DNA of 64,000 nucleotides from Phycicoccus sonneratiae (GCF_016887965.1 NZ_JAFDVD010000011.1:1-64000), one strand, 5' to 3'; counted from the stretch's first letter, positions 34,986-44,347 are shown. Made by a program: numbers and translations. Notes: generated by a model not told the origin, from the sequence alone.

Positions 34986-35972
34986 TCAGGACGCCTCGAC
35001 CTTCGGCATGATGTCGTTCTTCAGGCGCTTGAGGTCATCGAGGGTCTTCGACACCGGCACGTCGGCGAAGGGCGGCCAGAGCAGCGGCATCGTCAGCCCG
35101 GCCTCCTGGTAGGCCTTGAGCCGGTCGGTGATCTGCTGCTCGGTGCCGACGAGGATGTTCGTCAGCTTCCGGTTGTCGGTCTGGTCGGTCTCGGTGTCGG
35201 TGATCGTGAACCAGATCATGCTGCTCATCTCGAGGTCGTCGATCGACTTGCCGAGCGCCTCGAGCTCCTGGGCGATGGCGGCGCGCCAGTCGGCGAGCTC
35301 GCGCGGGGTGTCCTGGATGCCGATCCAACCCGCGAGGCCGTACTTCGAGACCCGCCGCGCCGAGCGCTTGGGGTCCTTGAGGCCGCTGAAGAAGATCGGC
35401 GGCCCGGGGCGCTGCAGCGGCTGGTGGCCGAAGCCCGACGGCGCGAAGTCGGCGAACTCGCCGTGGTACTCGAAGGTCTCGTTGGCCCAGATGCCCTGGC
35501 AGATCTCGATCGTCTCGCGGACGTGGGCGTGCCGCCGCGGGAAGAGGTGCGTCGCGCTGGCGGCGTCGAACTCCTCGGGCATCCAGCCGGCGCCGATGCC
35601 GACGTTGAGGCGCCCGCCGGAGAGGTGGTCGATGGTCGCGCACTCGGCGGCGAAGACGCCCGGCGAGCGGTACGGGGTGTCGGTGATGCTCATCCCGATG
35701 CGCAGCTTCCGGGTGCGGGCGGCCAGCCACGGCAGCAGCGGCCAGCCCTGGAACCACTTGCCCCTGGACTCGACGGGCATCTGGGGCGGGAACTGCTCCA
35801 TCATCCCGAACGGGTACTGCAGCTCACCGCGGTCGGAGGCCTCCGGGACGATGATGCGGTCGAGGGTCCAGACCGAGTCGAAGTCGAGCTCCTCGGCCAG
35901 GTCGGTGAGGTCCTCGAGCTCCTTGACGGTCACGTGGTTGCGGAAGTTGGGGAGGTAGAGGGCGAGCTTCAT
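34986..35972 (-). CDS. LLM-class F420-dependent oxidoreductase
   Basis: A 328-residue luciferase-like (TIM barrel) enzyme: KLALYLPNFRNHVTVKELEDLTDLAEELDFDSVWTLDRIIVPE at the N-terminus, LRIGMSITDTPYRSPGVFAAECATIDHLSGGRLNVGIGAGWMPEEFDA in the core, and PGPPIFFSGLKDPKRSARRVSKYGLAGWIG near the flavin/deazaflavin site. Members use F420 or FMN. The substrate is unknown. On the same strand upstream is an AMP-dependent ligase 147 bp away. The intergenic region holds a GGTTC-N5-GAACC inverted repeat at 36017-36031. Confidence 0.9.
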   Translation of the reverse strand: MKLALYLPNFRNHVTVKELEDLTDLAEELDFDSVWTLDRIIVPEASDRGELQYPFGMMEQFPPQMPVESRGKWFQGWPLLPWLAARTRKLRIGMSITDTPYRSPGVFAAECATIDHLSGGRLNVGIGAGWMPEEFDAASATHLFPRRHAHVRETIEICQGIWANETFEYHGEFADFAPSGFGHQPLQRPGPPIFFSGLKDPKRSARRVSKYGLAGWIGIQDTPRELADWRAAIAQELEALGKSIDDLEMSSMIWFTITDTETDQTDNRKLTNILVGTEQQITDRLKAYQEAGLTMPLLWPPFADVPVSKTLDDLKRLKNDIMPKVEAS

Positions 35973-36119
35973 CGGTCAACTCCTCGGCAGCGGTCTCGGC
36001 CCGGGTGGCCGTCGCGGGTTCCGGGAGAACCGTTCCGGCCGTACGTCCAGAGAACACAGTCGGCCCGTCGTGCCACAAGGGGCGGCGTCCTCATGGTTTC
36101 CTCAACGCTGCGTCGCGGG

Positions 36120-37649
36120 TCAGCCCTCGCGCAGCCGCTCGCGCAGCTCGCGCTTGAGCACCTTGCCGTAGTTGTTCGTCGGCAGCCCGTCGACGAGGTG
36201 GTACTCCTTCGGCCGCTTGAACCGCGCGATCCGCTCGATGCACGTGCGGTCGAGCTCCTCGGACGTCGGGGCAGCTCCCTCGGCCGGCACGACGAAGGCC
36301 ACGACCGACTCCCCCCACTCCGGGTCGGAACGGCCGACGACGGCCACGGCCTGCACGCCCGGGTGGGTGAGGAGCGCTTCCTCCACCTCGCGCGGGTAGA
36401 TGTTCATCCCGCCGCTGATGATGAGGTCCTTCGACCGGTCGTGGAGGGTGAGGAAACCGTCGTCGTCGAGGCTGCCGACGTCGCCGGTGTGCAGCCAGCC
36501 GCCGCGCAGGGTCTCGGCGGTCTCCTCGGGCTGGTCCCAGTAGCCGGCCATGACCACCCCGCCGCGCACGAGCACCTCCCCCGGCTCGCCGGCCGGGAGC
36601 GGGCGGTCCTCGTCGTCGACGACCCGGACCTCGACGTCGGTGCGCGGAAACCCGACCGACTGCATCCGCTCGCGCCAGCGCGGGTGGTCGCGGTCGGCGT
36701 GGTCGGCGGCGGACAGGCCGGTGATGGTCATCGGCGTCTCGCCCTGGCCGTAGATCTGCGCGAGGCGGGGACCGAAGGTGGCCAGGGCGTCCTCGAGGTC
36801 GGCGAGGTACATCGGCGCCCCGCCGTAGATGATCGTCTTGAGGCCGGTGAGGTCGGCCCCCGCGAGGGCCTGGTCGTGGGCGAGGCGGCGCACCATGATC
36901 GGCGCGGCGAAGAACGACAGGCCCGGCCACCGGGCGAGCAGCGCCAGCAGCCCGGCACCGTCGAGGGCGCCGCCGGGCGGGAAGACGCTCACCGCGCCCC
37001 GGGCCACGTGCGGGAGCCCGTAGAGGCCCGAGCCGTGCGAGAGGGGCGCCGCGTGGAGGACGCTGTCGGTGGCGGCAACGGGGTCGATGTCGGCGAAGTA
37101 GCTGAGCGAGGCCATGAGCAGGTTGCCGTGGGTCAGCGTGGCGCCCTTCGGCCGGCCGGTCGTGCCGCTCGTGTAGAAGAGCCACGCGGGGTCGTCGCGT
37201 CCGCGGTCGGCGAGGGATCGCGGTGTGCCGGAGGTGAGTCGGTCCCAGTCGGGCCCGGGCGCGACGACCACCTGCTCGAGCGTGGCCACCGCGTCGAGCA
37301 GCGGACGGACGTCGGCCTCGTGCTCCTCGTCGGTGACGACCGCCCGGGTCCCGCTGTGCTCGAGGACGTAGGCGATCTCGTCGCGGTGCAGGCGCGCGTT
37401 GACCGGGACGGCGACCAGCCCGGCGTGCCAGGCGGCGAACTGCACCTCGAGGTACTCCGGGCGGTTGGCCATGACGATCGCGAGGCGGTCCCCCTCGTCG
37501 AGGCCGAGCCCGTCGCGCAGCCCGCCGGCGCCCGCGGCGACCCGCTCGGCCCACTGCCGCCAGGTCGCGTGCACGTGGTCGCCGACGGCCAGAGCCGCCG
37601 CGTCGCCGAGCCGGCGCCCGTTCCGCTCGACCCACGTCGCGAGGTTCAT
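36120..37649 (-). CDS. AMP-dependent acyl-CoA synthetase/ligase
   Basis: A 509-residue ANL-family ligase: P-loop-like LFYTSGTTGRPKGATLTHGNL (about 180-200), IYGQGETPMTI (about 295-310), LHTGDVGSLDDDGFLTLHDRSKDLIISGGMNIYPREVEE (about 395-435) and C-terminal PTNNYGKVLKRELRERL with catalytic Lys. It adenylates a carboxylic acid and transfers it to CoA; the chain length is undetermined. ATG 37649 gives MNLATWVERNGRRLGD, a standard start. Divergent from the F420-binding PPOX gene. Confidence 0.92.
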   Translation of the reverse strand: MNLATWVERNGRRLGDAAALAVGDHVHATWRQWAERVAAGAGGLRDGLGLDEGDRLAIVMANRPEYLEVQFAAWHAGLVAVPVNARLHRDEIAYVLEHSGTRAVVTDEEHEADVRPLLDAVATLEQVVVAPGPDWDRLTSGTPRSLADRGRDDPAWLFYTSGTTGRPKGATLTHGNLLMASLSYFADIDPVAATDSVLHAAPLSHGSGLYGLPHVARGAVSVFPPGGALDGAGLLALLARWPGLSFFAAPIMVRRLAHDQALAGADLTGLKTIIYGGAPMYLADLEDALATFGPRLAQIYGQGETPMTITGLSAADHADRDHPRWRERMQSVGFPRTDVEVRVVDDEDRPLPAGEPGEVLVRGGVVMAGYWDQPEETAETLRGGWLHTGDVGSLDDDGFLTLHDRSKDLIISGGMNIYPREVEEALLTHPGVQAVAVVGRSDPEWGESVVAFVVPAEGAAPTSEELDRTCIERIARFKRPKEYHLVDGLPTNNYGKVLKRELRERLREG

Positions 37650-37786
37650 GCCGCCAACCTCTCCGCCGGCGCGGGGTCCGTCAAGGCACCGGCGGCCGCG
37701 TTGAGCGGACGATGATGCTCCGGTCCTAGCCTCGGGGCCACGGGCCGTCGTGGTGGCGTCCGAACCGAGCGGACGGGAGCACGACG

Positions 37787-38218
37787 ATGCGGCTGACGAG
37801 CGAGACGGCCCGGGCCCGGCTGGCGGCCGAGGTGCACGGCGTCCTGTGCACCCTGCACCCCGAGCGCGGCCCCGACCCCCAGCCCGTCGTCTACGCCGTG
37901 AGCGCCGACGGCCACGTCGGGGTGCCGATCGACCGGGTCAAGCCCAAGTCCTCGTCCCGGCTGCGCCGCGAGGACAACCTCGAGGCCGACCCGCGCGGCT
38001 CGCTGCTCGTCGAGCACTGGGAGACCGAGGACTGGTCGCGGCTCTGGTGGGTGCGCGCGACGCTCGAGCACGTGCCCGATCCGCCCGCCGCGCTCACCGA
38101 CGAGCTCGCCGACCGGCTGGCGAGCACCGTGCCGCAGTACGCGGACAAGCCGTTCCACCGGGTGCTCGTGTGCCGCATCACCGGCGTCACGGGCTGGGCC
38201 GCCTCCGAGGACGCCTGA
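37787..38218 (+). CDS. PPOX-class F420-binding protein (TIGR03668-like)
   Basis: A 143-residue split-barrel flavin/deazaflavin-binding protein: ARARLAAEVHGVLCTLHPERGPDPQPVVYAV, then VKPKSSSRLRREDNLEADPRGSLLVEHWETEDWSRLWWVRA, the typical phosphate-ring-binding text. Cofactor probably F420; the reaction is unknown. The 3' end overlaps the 3' end of the convergent histidine kinase gene by 32 bp. Confidence 0.87.
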   Translation: MRLTSETARARLAAEVHGVLCTLHPERGPDPQPVVYAVSADGHVGVPIDRVKPKSSSRLRREDNLEADPRGSLLVEHWETEDWSRLWWVRATLEHVPDPPAALTDELADRLASTVPQYADKPFHRVLVCRITGVTGWAASEDA

Positions 38219-39908
38219 CCCGGGCACGGGGCAGCCGCAGGACCATCGAGGTGCCGGCGGCCGAGGTGGCCCCCACCGCGAGCTCGCCGTCCATCGCGAC
38301 GGCGAGCCCGTGCGCGAGGCCGAGCCCCAGCCCGATGCTCCCCTCGTCGGGTGTCCTGCCGCCCTCCGGCGGGCCGGCCGCCCGCGCGGCGTGGACGTAC
38401 GGCTGGAAGACCCGCGGGAGCAGGTCGGCGGGGATGCCCGGCCCGTCGTCGTCGACCGAGAGCACGACGACGCCCGGGTCCTCGCCGGGCCGGGTGCGGA
38501 CCTCGACGGCGCCCCCCGTGCGTCCGTGCCGGACGGCGTTGCCCACGAGGTTGAGCAGGAGCTGGCGCAGCCGGCGCCGGTCGGCGAGGACGAGGTCGTC
38601 GGCGAGCGAGCGGCCGAGGGAGGTCCCGCGGCGCGCGGCGGCGTCGGACAGCAGCCCGAGCACCTCCTCGACGACCTCCCGCACCGCGACGGGCTCGAGG
38701 GCGAGGGGCAGCGCGCCGGCCTCGAGCCGGCTGAGGTCGAGGACGTCGGCGAGCAGCTCCATGACGTGGCCGGCGGCCGCGTCGATGCGCGCCAGGGCCT
38801 CCCGCCGCCGGTCCGGGTCGAGGTCCATCGTCCCGAGCAGCTCGGCGAAGCCGACGATGGCCTGGATCGGGGTCCGCGCCTCGTGCCCCACCGCGGCGAG
38901 CAGGGCCGAGCGCTCCCGCAGCAGCCGCTCGGCCGTCCGCCGGGCGGTCTCGGCCTCGGTCCGCGCCCGCCGGTGGCGCTCGGCCGCGTGGCGCTCGGTG
39001 AGGTCGAAGACGTTGACGACGTACTGCGCGGGTTCGCCGTCGCGCCCGTGGAGGAGCGAGACGGTGACCTCGACCTGCACCTCCGGCGCCGGGTCCCGGC
39101 GCAGCGCCGCCTCGAAGACGACCGGTGCGACGTCGTCGGCGTGCAGCGCGGCGAGGCGGGCCCCGAGCGTCGACCCCGACGGGACGAGGACGTCGGCGAG
39201 CGAGCGCCCGACGAGACCCCCGCGACCACCCGCGAGGGCGACGAGCGCGGTGTTGGCCGTGACGACCGTGCCGTCGAGGCCGATGATCGCCATGCCGAGG
39301 GAGTTGTCGTCGAACGAGCGACGGAACCGCTCCTCGCTCTCGACGAGCTCGCCGAGCGCCTCGGCGTGCTCGATCGCGACCGACGCGAGGTGGGTGTACC
39401 GGTCGACGAGCTGCTCCTCGCGCGGCGTCGGGCGGTGCGGGTGCGGGTGGTAGACGGCGAAGGTGCCGACCGGCAGCCCGTCCCGCCCGTCGATCGGGGT
39501 CGACCAGCAGGCCCGCAGGCCGGCCGCGTCCGCCGCCGGCCGGAAGTCGACCCACCGCCGGTCGGTGCGCACGTCCCTCGCGACGACGACCACGTCGAGG
39601 GCGGCGGCCGTGCCGCACGACCCCGCCCCGTCGCCGATCGGCAGCCCGTCGATGGCGGCGACGTAGCCCGCCGGCAGGCTCGGCGCGGCGCCGTGGTGGA
39701 GCGTCCCGCGCTCGCGGTCGAGGAGCAGCACCGAGCAGCAGGCCCCCGGGATGAGCCGCTCGAGGGAGCCGAGGATCTCGGTGAGCACCGCCGTCAGCGG
39801 CGCGCCACCCGCGATGAGCTCGAGGACCTCGGTCTGCCGCTCGAGCATCTCCTGCGCGTCGCCGGGACGCAGGGCCGACCCCGCGTCGTGCAGCCCGGCC
39901 GTGCTCAT
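38187..39908 (-). CDS. cytoplasmic GAF-PAS sensor histidine kinase
   Basis: A 573-residue kinase without TM segments. GAF domain about 25-185 (LIPGACCSVLLLDRERGTLHHGAAPSLP, GSCGTAAALDVVVVARDVRTDRRW), PAS about 190-310, HisKA H342 (VGHEARTPIQAIVGF), HATPase_c (LLLNLVGNAVRHG, DDDGPGI, then GLGLGLAHGLA). It senses an intracellular cue, perhaps redox or small molecules via GAF. The ATG overlaps the regulator's stop (ATGA), so its gene follows and is coupled to the regulator. The 3' end overlaps the opposite-strand PPOX gene by 32 bp. Confidence 0.93.
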   Translation of the reverse strand: MSTAGLHDAGSALRPGDAQEMLERQTEVLELIAGGAPLTAVLTEILGSLERLIPGACCSVLLLDRERGTLHHGAAPSLPAGYVAAIDGLPIGDGAGSCGTAAALDVVVVARDVRTDRRWVDFRPAADAAGLRACWSTPIDGRDGLPVGTFAVYHPHPHRPTPREEQLVDRYTHLASVAIEHAEALGELVESEERFRRSFDDNSLGMAIIGLDGTVVTANTALVALAGGRGGLVGRSLADVLVPSGSTLGARLAALHADDVAPVVFEAALRRDPAPEVQVEVTVSLLHGRDGEPAQYVVNVFDLTERHAAERHRRARTEAETARRTAERLLRERSALLAAVGHEARTPIQAIVGFAELLGTMDLDPDRRREALARIDAAAGHVMELLADVLDLSRLEAGALPLALEPVAVREVVEEVLGLLSDAAARRGTSLGRSLADDLVLADRRRLRQLLLNLVGNAVRHGRTGGAVEVRTRPGEDPGVVVLSVDDDGPGIPADLLPRVFQPYVHAARAAGPPEGGRTPDEGSIGLGLGLAHGLAVAMDGELAVGATSAAGTSMVLRLPRARVRRPRRRPSP

Positions 39909-40639
39909 CCGCGGTCGCTCAGCTGGTAGCCGACGCCGCGCACGGTGAGCAGCAGCGCGGGTCGGGCGGGGTCGGCCTCGAGCTTGAGGCGCAGCCGGTG
40001 CACGTGCTCGGTGACGGTCGCCTCGCCGAGCCACTCCGACGAGGAGTTCCAGACGCGGTCGAGCAGCTGGCTGCGGCTGAACACCTGGCGCGGGTGGGTG
40101 ACGAGGAAGGCGATGAGGTCGAACTCCTTCGGGGTCAGCTCGACCTCCTCGTCGTCGACGAGGACCCGGCGGGCGGCGGGCTCGACCCGGACCGCGCCGA
40201 CGACGACCGCCTCCTCCGACAGCTCCGGGCTCGACCGCCGCAGGACCGAGCGGACGCGGGCGGCCAGCTCGCCGGGCGAGAACGGCTTCACGAGGTAGTC
40301 GTCGGCCCCGAGGTCGAGGCCGACGATGCGGTCGGTCTCGCCGCTGCGGCCGGAGAGGACGATGACCGGGGTGTCGGAGCGACCGGTCTCGCCGCTGCGC
40401 ACCCTCCGGAGCACGTCGAGCCCGCCGAGGCCCGGGAGCGACAGGTCGAGGACGACGAGGGCCGGCCGGTCGTCGCGCAGCCGGCGCAGCGCCGTGGGAC
40501 CGTCGTCGGCCTCGACCGTGCGGAAGCCGTCGTCGTCGAGCTGCCAGCGCACGACGGTGCGGATGGCCTCGTCGTCGTCGACGACGAGCACCACCGGCGC
40601 CCGCGCGTCCGCGGCCCGCTCCGTCGCGGCCCGGTCCAT
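39905..40639 (-). CDS. OmpR-family response regulator
   Basis: A 244-residue regulator: receiver (VVLVVDDDEAIRTVVRW, phosphoacceptor D65 in VVLDLSLPG, LVKPFSPGEL with Lys) and winged-helix domain (VELTPKEFDLIAFLVTHPRQVFSRSQLLDRVW, ending LTVRGVGYQLSDRG). Stop overlaps the kinase start by 4 nt. First gene of the pair, transcribed from the 73-bp divergent region with the gene at 40713. Confidence 0.94.
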   Translation of the reverse strand: MDRAATERAADARAPVVLVVDDDEAIRTVVRWQLDDDGFRTVEADDGPTALRRLRDDRPALVVLDLSLPGLGGLDVLRRVRSGETGRSDTPVIVLSGRSGETDRIVGLDLGADDYLVKPFSPGELAARVRSVLRRSSPELSEEAVVVGAVRVEPAARRVLVDDEEVELTPKEFDLIAFLVTHPRQVFSRSQLLDRVWNSSSEWLGEATVTEHVHRLRLKLEADPARPALLLTVRGVGYQLSDRG

Positions 40640-40712
40640 GAGGGGATGGCTACCACACCGCCGGGCCCCGCGTCACGCGATCGGCCGGGGCCGGGTGTGG
40701 GAGAGTCGGGCC

Positions 40713-41279
40713 ATGTCCGAGCCCGCCACCCCGGCGTCGGACCCCGCCGCGGGGCCCGACGTCACCCGGCTGCTCCACGAGGCGGCGAGCCGGTCCGGGC
40801 TGATGTGGGTGCACGTGCCCGGTGGCACCACCCACCCGGTCTGGCACGCCTGGCACGACACCGGCGACGAGCGGGGCACCGGCCCGGCCGCGTACGTCGT
40901 CTCCGGACCCGGCGAGCAGACCCTGCCCTGGCTGCCGACCCAGGTCGAGGTCGTGCTCCGCAGCAAGGACACCGGCGGCCGCCTGCTGACGATGCGCGCC
41001 ACCGCCGAGGAGCTGGCCCCCGGCTCGCCCGAGTGGGAGGCCGCCGCCGAGGTGCTGCGCCCCGAGCGCCTCAACGCCACCGGCGACGTCGTCGAGCGCT
41101 GGCGCCGGGGCTGCACCCTCCACAAGATCACGCCGCACGGCCGCCCGATCGAGTCCCCCGGGCACTACGAGGACGCCTCCGGCGCCGAGCCCGTCCGCCC
41201 GGCGCCGGCCACGACCGCGGCCTGGCGCCCGTGGCACTGGCGCGGCCGGGCCGGCGCCCGCCGCAACACGAGGCGCTGA
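40713..41279 (+). CDS. conserved actinobacterial hypothetical protein
   Basis: A 188-residue soluble protein: VTRLLHEAASRSGLMWVHVPGGTTHPVWHAWHDTG, GPAAYVVSGPGEQTLPWLPTQVEVVLRSKDTGGRLLT, then RWRRGCTLHKITPHG and a basic C-terminus (WRGRAGARRNTRR). The start resembles PPOX-like split-barrel proteins that bind flavin, but key positions are not clear. It precedes the MgtE-N/CBS gene by 51 bp on the same strand, and is probably co-transcribed. Function unknown. Confidence 0.78.
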   Translation: MSEPATPASDPAAGPDVTRLLHEAASRSGLMWVHVPGGTTHPVWHAWHDTGDERGTGPAAYVVSGPGEQTLPWLPTQVEVVLRSKDTGGRLLTMRATAEELAPGSPEWEAAAEVLRPERLNATGDVVERWRRGCTLHKITPHGRPIESPGHYEDASGAEPVRPAPATTAAWRPWHWRGRAGARRNTRR

Positions 41280-41330
41280 CCGGCTGCCGCCGCACCGACC
41301 CGGGCCCTGCCGGCGGCTAGCCTGTCAGCC

Positions 41331-42626
41331 GTGAGCACGCCGACCCGCGCCTTCGTCGGCCGCCTGTCCGAGCTGGACGTCTTCGACCCGCTCGGTGACA
41401 AGGTCGGCCGCGTCCGCGACGTCGTCGTCACCTTCAGCGCCGCCCGCACCCGACCCCGCGTCATCGGCCTCGTCGTCGAGGTCCCCGGCCGGCGCCGCGT
41501 CTTCGTCCCGATGACCCGCGTCACGAGCGTCGAGGGCGGTCAGGTCATCACCACCGGCCTGGTCAACATGCGCCGCTTCGAGCAGCGCCCCAACGAGACC
41601 CTCGTCGTCGCCGAGCTCTTCGAGCGCGAGGTGCAGGTACGGGTCGACTCCGGTGACGTCGTCGCGGCCACCGTGCAGGACGTCGGCATCGAGCAGCTCG
41701 GGCCACGCGGCTGGGGCGTCACCCGGGCCGCCGTCCGGCTCTCGGCCTCCCGCCCCGGTCGGCTCGGTATCGGCCGCCGTCGCGGCGAGACCTTCGTCGC
41801 CCCCATCGAGGACGTCCGGGGCATCCGCGACGCCAGCGAGGGCCAGGGCGCGGCGATGCTCCTCGAGACCTACGAGGACCTCAAGCCGGCCGACCTCGCC
41901 GAGGTCATCCACGACCTCACCCCGCAGCGGCGGGCCGAGGTCGCCGCGGCCCTCACCGACGAGCGGCTCGCCGACGTCATCGAGGAGCTGCCCGAGGACG
42001 ACCAGGTCGAGATCCTCGTCGGCCTCGAGGTGGGCCGGGCCGCCGACGTCCTCGAGGCGATGGAGCCCGACGACGCCGCCGACCTGCTCTCCGAGCTCCC
42101 GCCGGAGCGCCAGGAGGAGCTGCTCCAGAAGATGGACGCCGACGAGGCCGCCGACCTGCGCCGCCTCCTCACCTACGACGAGAACACGGCCGGCGGCCTG
42201 ATGACCACCGAGCCGGTCATCCTCGGGCCCGAGGCCTCGATCGCCGAGGCGCTGGCCGTCGTCCGCCGCCAGGAGCTCTCGACCGCGCTCGCGTGCACCG
42301 TCTTCGTCTGCCGGCCCCCGCTCGAGACGCCGACCGGCAAGTTCCTCGGCATCGTCCACATCCAGCGACTGCTCCGCGAGCCCCCGCACGCGCCGATCGG
42401 CGGCATCCTCGACAAGGACGTCGAGCCCCTGCTGCCGACGGCCAGCCTCGGCCAGGTCACGCGGATGCTCGCCACGTACGACCTCGTCGGCATGCCGATC
42501 GTCGACGAGGAGGGGCACCTGCTCGGCGCGGTGACGGTCGACGACGTCCTCGACCACATCCTTCCCGACGACTGGCGCGAGGAGCGCCACGACGTCGTCG
42601 CGCACACGGAGGTGACCCGTGGCTGA
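41331..42626 (+). CDS. MgtE N-domain and CBS protein without a membrane channel
   Basis: A 431-residue soluble protein: an N-terminal PRC-barrel-like part (about 1-150), MgtE_N repeats (about 180-290, LKPADLAEVIHDLTPQRRAEVAAAL, LPEDDQVEILVGLE, MEPDDAADLLSELPPERQEELLQKM), a link TAGGLMTTEP and a pair of CBS domains (about 295-415). The MgtE TM channel is absent, so it is a magnesium- or nucleotide-sensing regulator rather than a transporter. GTG at 41331. Overlaps the DUF1003 gene by 8 nt. A homologue lies near mrp in Mycobacterium (Rv1232c, from memory). Confidence 0.9.
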   Translation: MSTPTRAFVGRLSELDVFDPLGDKVGRVRDVVVTFSAARTRPRVIGLVVEVPGRRRVFVPMTRVTSVEGGQVITTGLVNMRRFEQRPNETLVVAELFEREVQVRVDSGDVVAATVQDVGIEQLGPRGWGVTRAAVRLSASRPGRLGIGRRRGETFVAPIEDVRGIRDASEGQGAAMLLETYEDLKPADLAEVIHDLTPQRRAEVAAALTDERLADVIEELPEDDQVEILVGLEVGRAADVLEAMEPDDAADLLSELPPERQEELLQKMDADEAADLRRLLTYDENTAGGLMTTEPVILGPEASIAEALAVVRRQELSTALACTVFVCRPPLETPTGKFLGIVHIQRLLREPPHAPIGGILDKDVEPLLPTASLGQVTRMLATYDLVGMPIVDEEGHLLGAVTVDDVLDHILPDDWREERHDVVAHTEVTRG

Positions 42627-43173
42627 GCGCGAGCGCCGCCCCCGCATCGACCAGCCGCGCGAGAGCACCCGGCGGCGCTTCACGATGCCCAGCGCCTTCA
42701 CCGAGGAGGCCTTCGGGGTCCTCTCCGAGAAGTTCGCCCGCTTCATGGGCACCGCGTACTTCCTCATCGGGATGACGGTGTTCGTCGCGGCCTGGCTGCT
42801 GTGGAACACCCTCGCGCCCGGTGACCTGCGCTTCGACCCCTACGCGTTCATCTTCCTCACCCTGATGCTCAGCCTCCAGGCGTCGTACGCGGCCCCGCTC
42901 ATCCTCCTCGCGCAGAACCGGCAGGCCGACCGCGACCGCGTCGCGCTGGAGCAGGACCGCTCCCGCGACGAGCGCAACCTCGCCGACACCGAGTTCCTCA
43001 CGCGCGAGGTCGCGGCCCTGCGCATCGCGCTGCGCGACATGGCCACCCGCGACTTCGTCCGCAGCGAGCTGCGCGACCTCCTCGACGAGATGGACGAGCG
43101 CGGGCTCGTCGTCTCCCGGGCGGTGCCGGCCGAGGACGGGGCCGAGGACGGCACTCCGGCCGAGCCGACCTAG
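42619..43173 (+). CDS. DUF1003 membrane protein
   Basis: A 184-residue protein with two TM segments (about 46-66 and 74-98) and the DUF1003 text FARFMGTAYFLIGMTVFVAAWLLWNT and FDPYAFIFLTLMLSLQASYAAPLILLAQNRQ, followed by a charged coiled-coil tail (about 100-160). GTG start overlaps the CBS protein gene by 8 nt. Function unknown; the coupling suggests joint action in the membrane. Confidence 0.9.
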   Translation: MAERERRPRIDQPRESTRRRFTMPSAFTEEAFGVLSEKFARFMGTAYFLIGMTVFVAAWLLWNTLAPGDLRFDPYAFIFLTLMLSLQASYAAPLILLAQNRQADRDRVALEQDRSRDERNLADTEFLTREVAALRIALRDMATRDFVRSELRDLLDEMDERGLVVSRAVPAEDGAEDGTPAEPT

Positions 43174-43183
43174 ACTCGGGGGC

Positions 43184-44317
43184 ATGCCGCAGGTCAGCCC
43201 CGACGCCCTCCACGCCGCCCTCGAGACGGTCATCGACCCCGAGATCCGGCGACCCGTCACCGAGCTCGGGATGGTCGAGTCGGTCTCCTGCGACGACGAC
43301 GGCCGGGTCGCGGTCACCATCCTGCTCACCGTCGCGGCCTGCCCGCTCAAGGACACGCTGACGAAGGACACGACGAACGCCCTCGCGGCGGTCGAGGGGG
43401 TCACCGACGTCACGGTCACGCTCGGGGTCATGAGCGACGACCAGCGGGCCGACCTCAAGACGAAGCTCCGGGGCGGCACGGCCGAGCGCGAGGTGCCGTT
43501 CGCGAAGCCGGGCTCGCTGACCCGCGTGTACGCCGTCGCGTCCGGCAAGGGCGGGGTGGGCAAGAGCTCGGTCACGGCCAACCTCGCGGCCGCGCTCGCG
43601 CAGCAGGGCCTGTCGGTGGGCGTCGTCGACGCCGACATCTACGGCTTCTCGATCCCCCGGATGCTCGGCGTCGAGCACAAGCCGACCCAGGTCGACGACA
43701 TGATCATGCCGCCGGTCAGCCACGACGTGCGGGTCATCTCGATCGGCATGTTCGTCCCCGGCAACCAGCCGGTCGTGTGGCGCGGGCCGATGCTGCACCG
43801 CGCGCTCCAGCAGTTCCTCGCCGACGTCTTCTGGGGCGACCTCGACGTCCTGCTCCTCGACCTCCCCCCGGGCACCGGCGACATCGCCATCTCGGTCGCC
43901 CAGCTCGTGCCCGGTGCCGAGATCCTCGTCGTCACCACGCCGCAGCAGGCCGCGGCCGAGGTCGCCGAGCGGGCCGGCTCGATCGCCCTCCAGACCCACC
44001 AGCGGCTGGCCGGCGTCATCGAGAACATGAGCTGGCTCGAGCTGCCCGACGGCTCGCGCGAGGAGATCTTCGGCTCCGGCGGCGGCCGCGAGGTCGCCGA
44101 GTCGCTGTCGCGCTCGATCGGCGCCGAGGTCCCGCTGCTCGGCCAGATCCCGCTCGACACCCGGCTGCGGGTCGGCGCCGACCAGGGCACCCCGGTCGTG
44201 CTCGGTGAGCCGGACTCGCCTGCGGCCGTGGCTCTTCGGGGCATCGCCACCGGCCTGGCCACGCGCTCGCGGGGCCTCGCCGGACGCTCGCTCGGCCTCT
44301 CCCCCGTCGGCCGCTGA
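43184..44317 (+). CDS. mrp: Mrp/NBP35-family Fe-S cluster carrier ATPase
   Basis: A 377-residue P-loop ATPase: N-terminal MIP18/DUF59 domain (about 5-95, ALETVIDPEIRRPVTELGMV), Walker A SGKGGVGKSS (120-129), DVDLLLLDLPPGTGD-type switch (VLLLDLPPGTGDIAIS), and IENMSW in the C-terminal part. It carries or delivers Fe-S clusters. The usual CxxC is not obvious in the C-terminal domain, as in other actinobacterial Mrp proteins. It starts 10 bp after the DUF1003 gene; convergent with tatB. Confidence 0.95.
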   Translation: MPQVSPDALHAALETVIDPEIRRPVTELGMVESVSCDDDGRVAVTILLTVAACPLKDTLTKDTTNALAAVEGVTDVTVTLGVMSDDQRADLKTKLRGGTAEREVPFAKPGSLTRVYAVASGKGGVGKSSVTANLAAALAQQGLSVGVVDADIYGFSIPRMLGVEHKPTQVDDMIMPPVSHDVRVISIGMFVPGNQPVVWRGPMLHRALQQFLADVFWGDLDVLLLDLPPGTGDIAISVAQLVPGAEILVVTTPQQAAAEVAERAGSIALQTHQRLAGVIENMSWLELPDGSREEIFGSGGGREVAESLSRSIGAEVPLLGQIPLDTRLRVGADQGTPVVLGEPDSPAAVALRGIATGLATRSRGLAGRSLGLSPVGR

Positions 44318-44321
44318 CGTT

Positions 44322-44347
44322 CCTGACGGGCGCCCGCCGGGGTCAGG
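44322..44347. terminator. short hairpin between mrp and tatB
   Basis: CCTGAC (44322-44327) and GTCAGG (44342-44347) pair around a GC-rich core with GGGCGCCCG. It lies between convergent stops and overlaps the tatB stop codon. A modest terminator candidate. Confidence 0.35.

Noticed and set aside
36017-36031. GGTTC-N5-GAACC inverted repeat upstream of the LLM oxidoreductase gene
   Set aside because: Could be a TetR-type operator, but arms of five bases are too short to support a call and no regulator gene is adjacent.
36022-36050. Possible ECF promoter with GGAAC upstream of the LLM oxidoreductase gene
   Set aside because: The -35-like word is present, but at 17 bp the downstream word is CGACG, not CGT-type, so evidence is insufficient.
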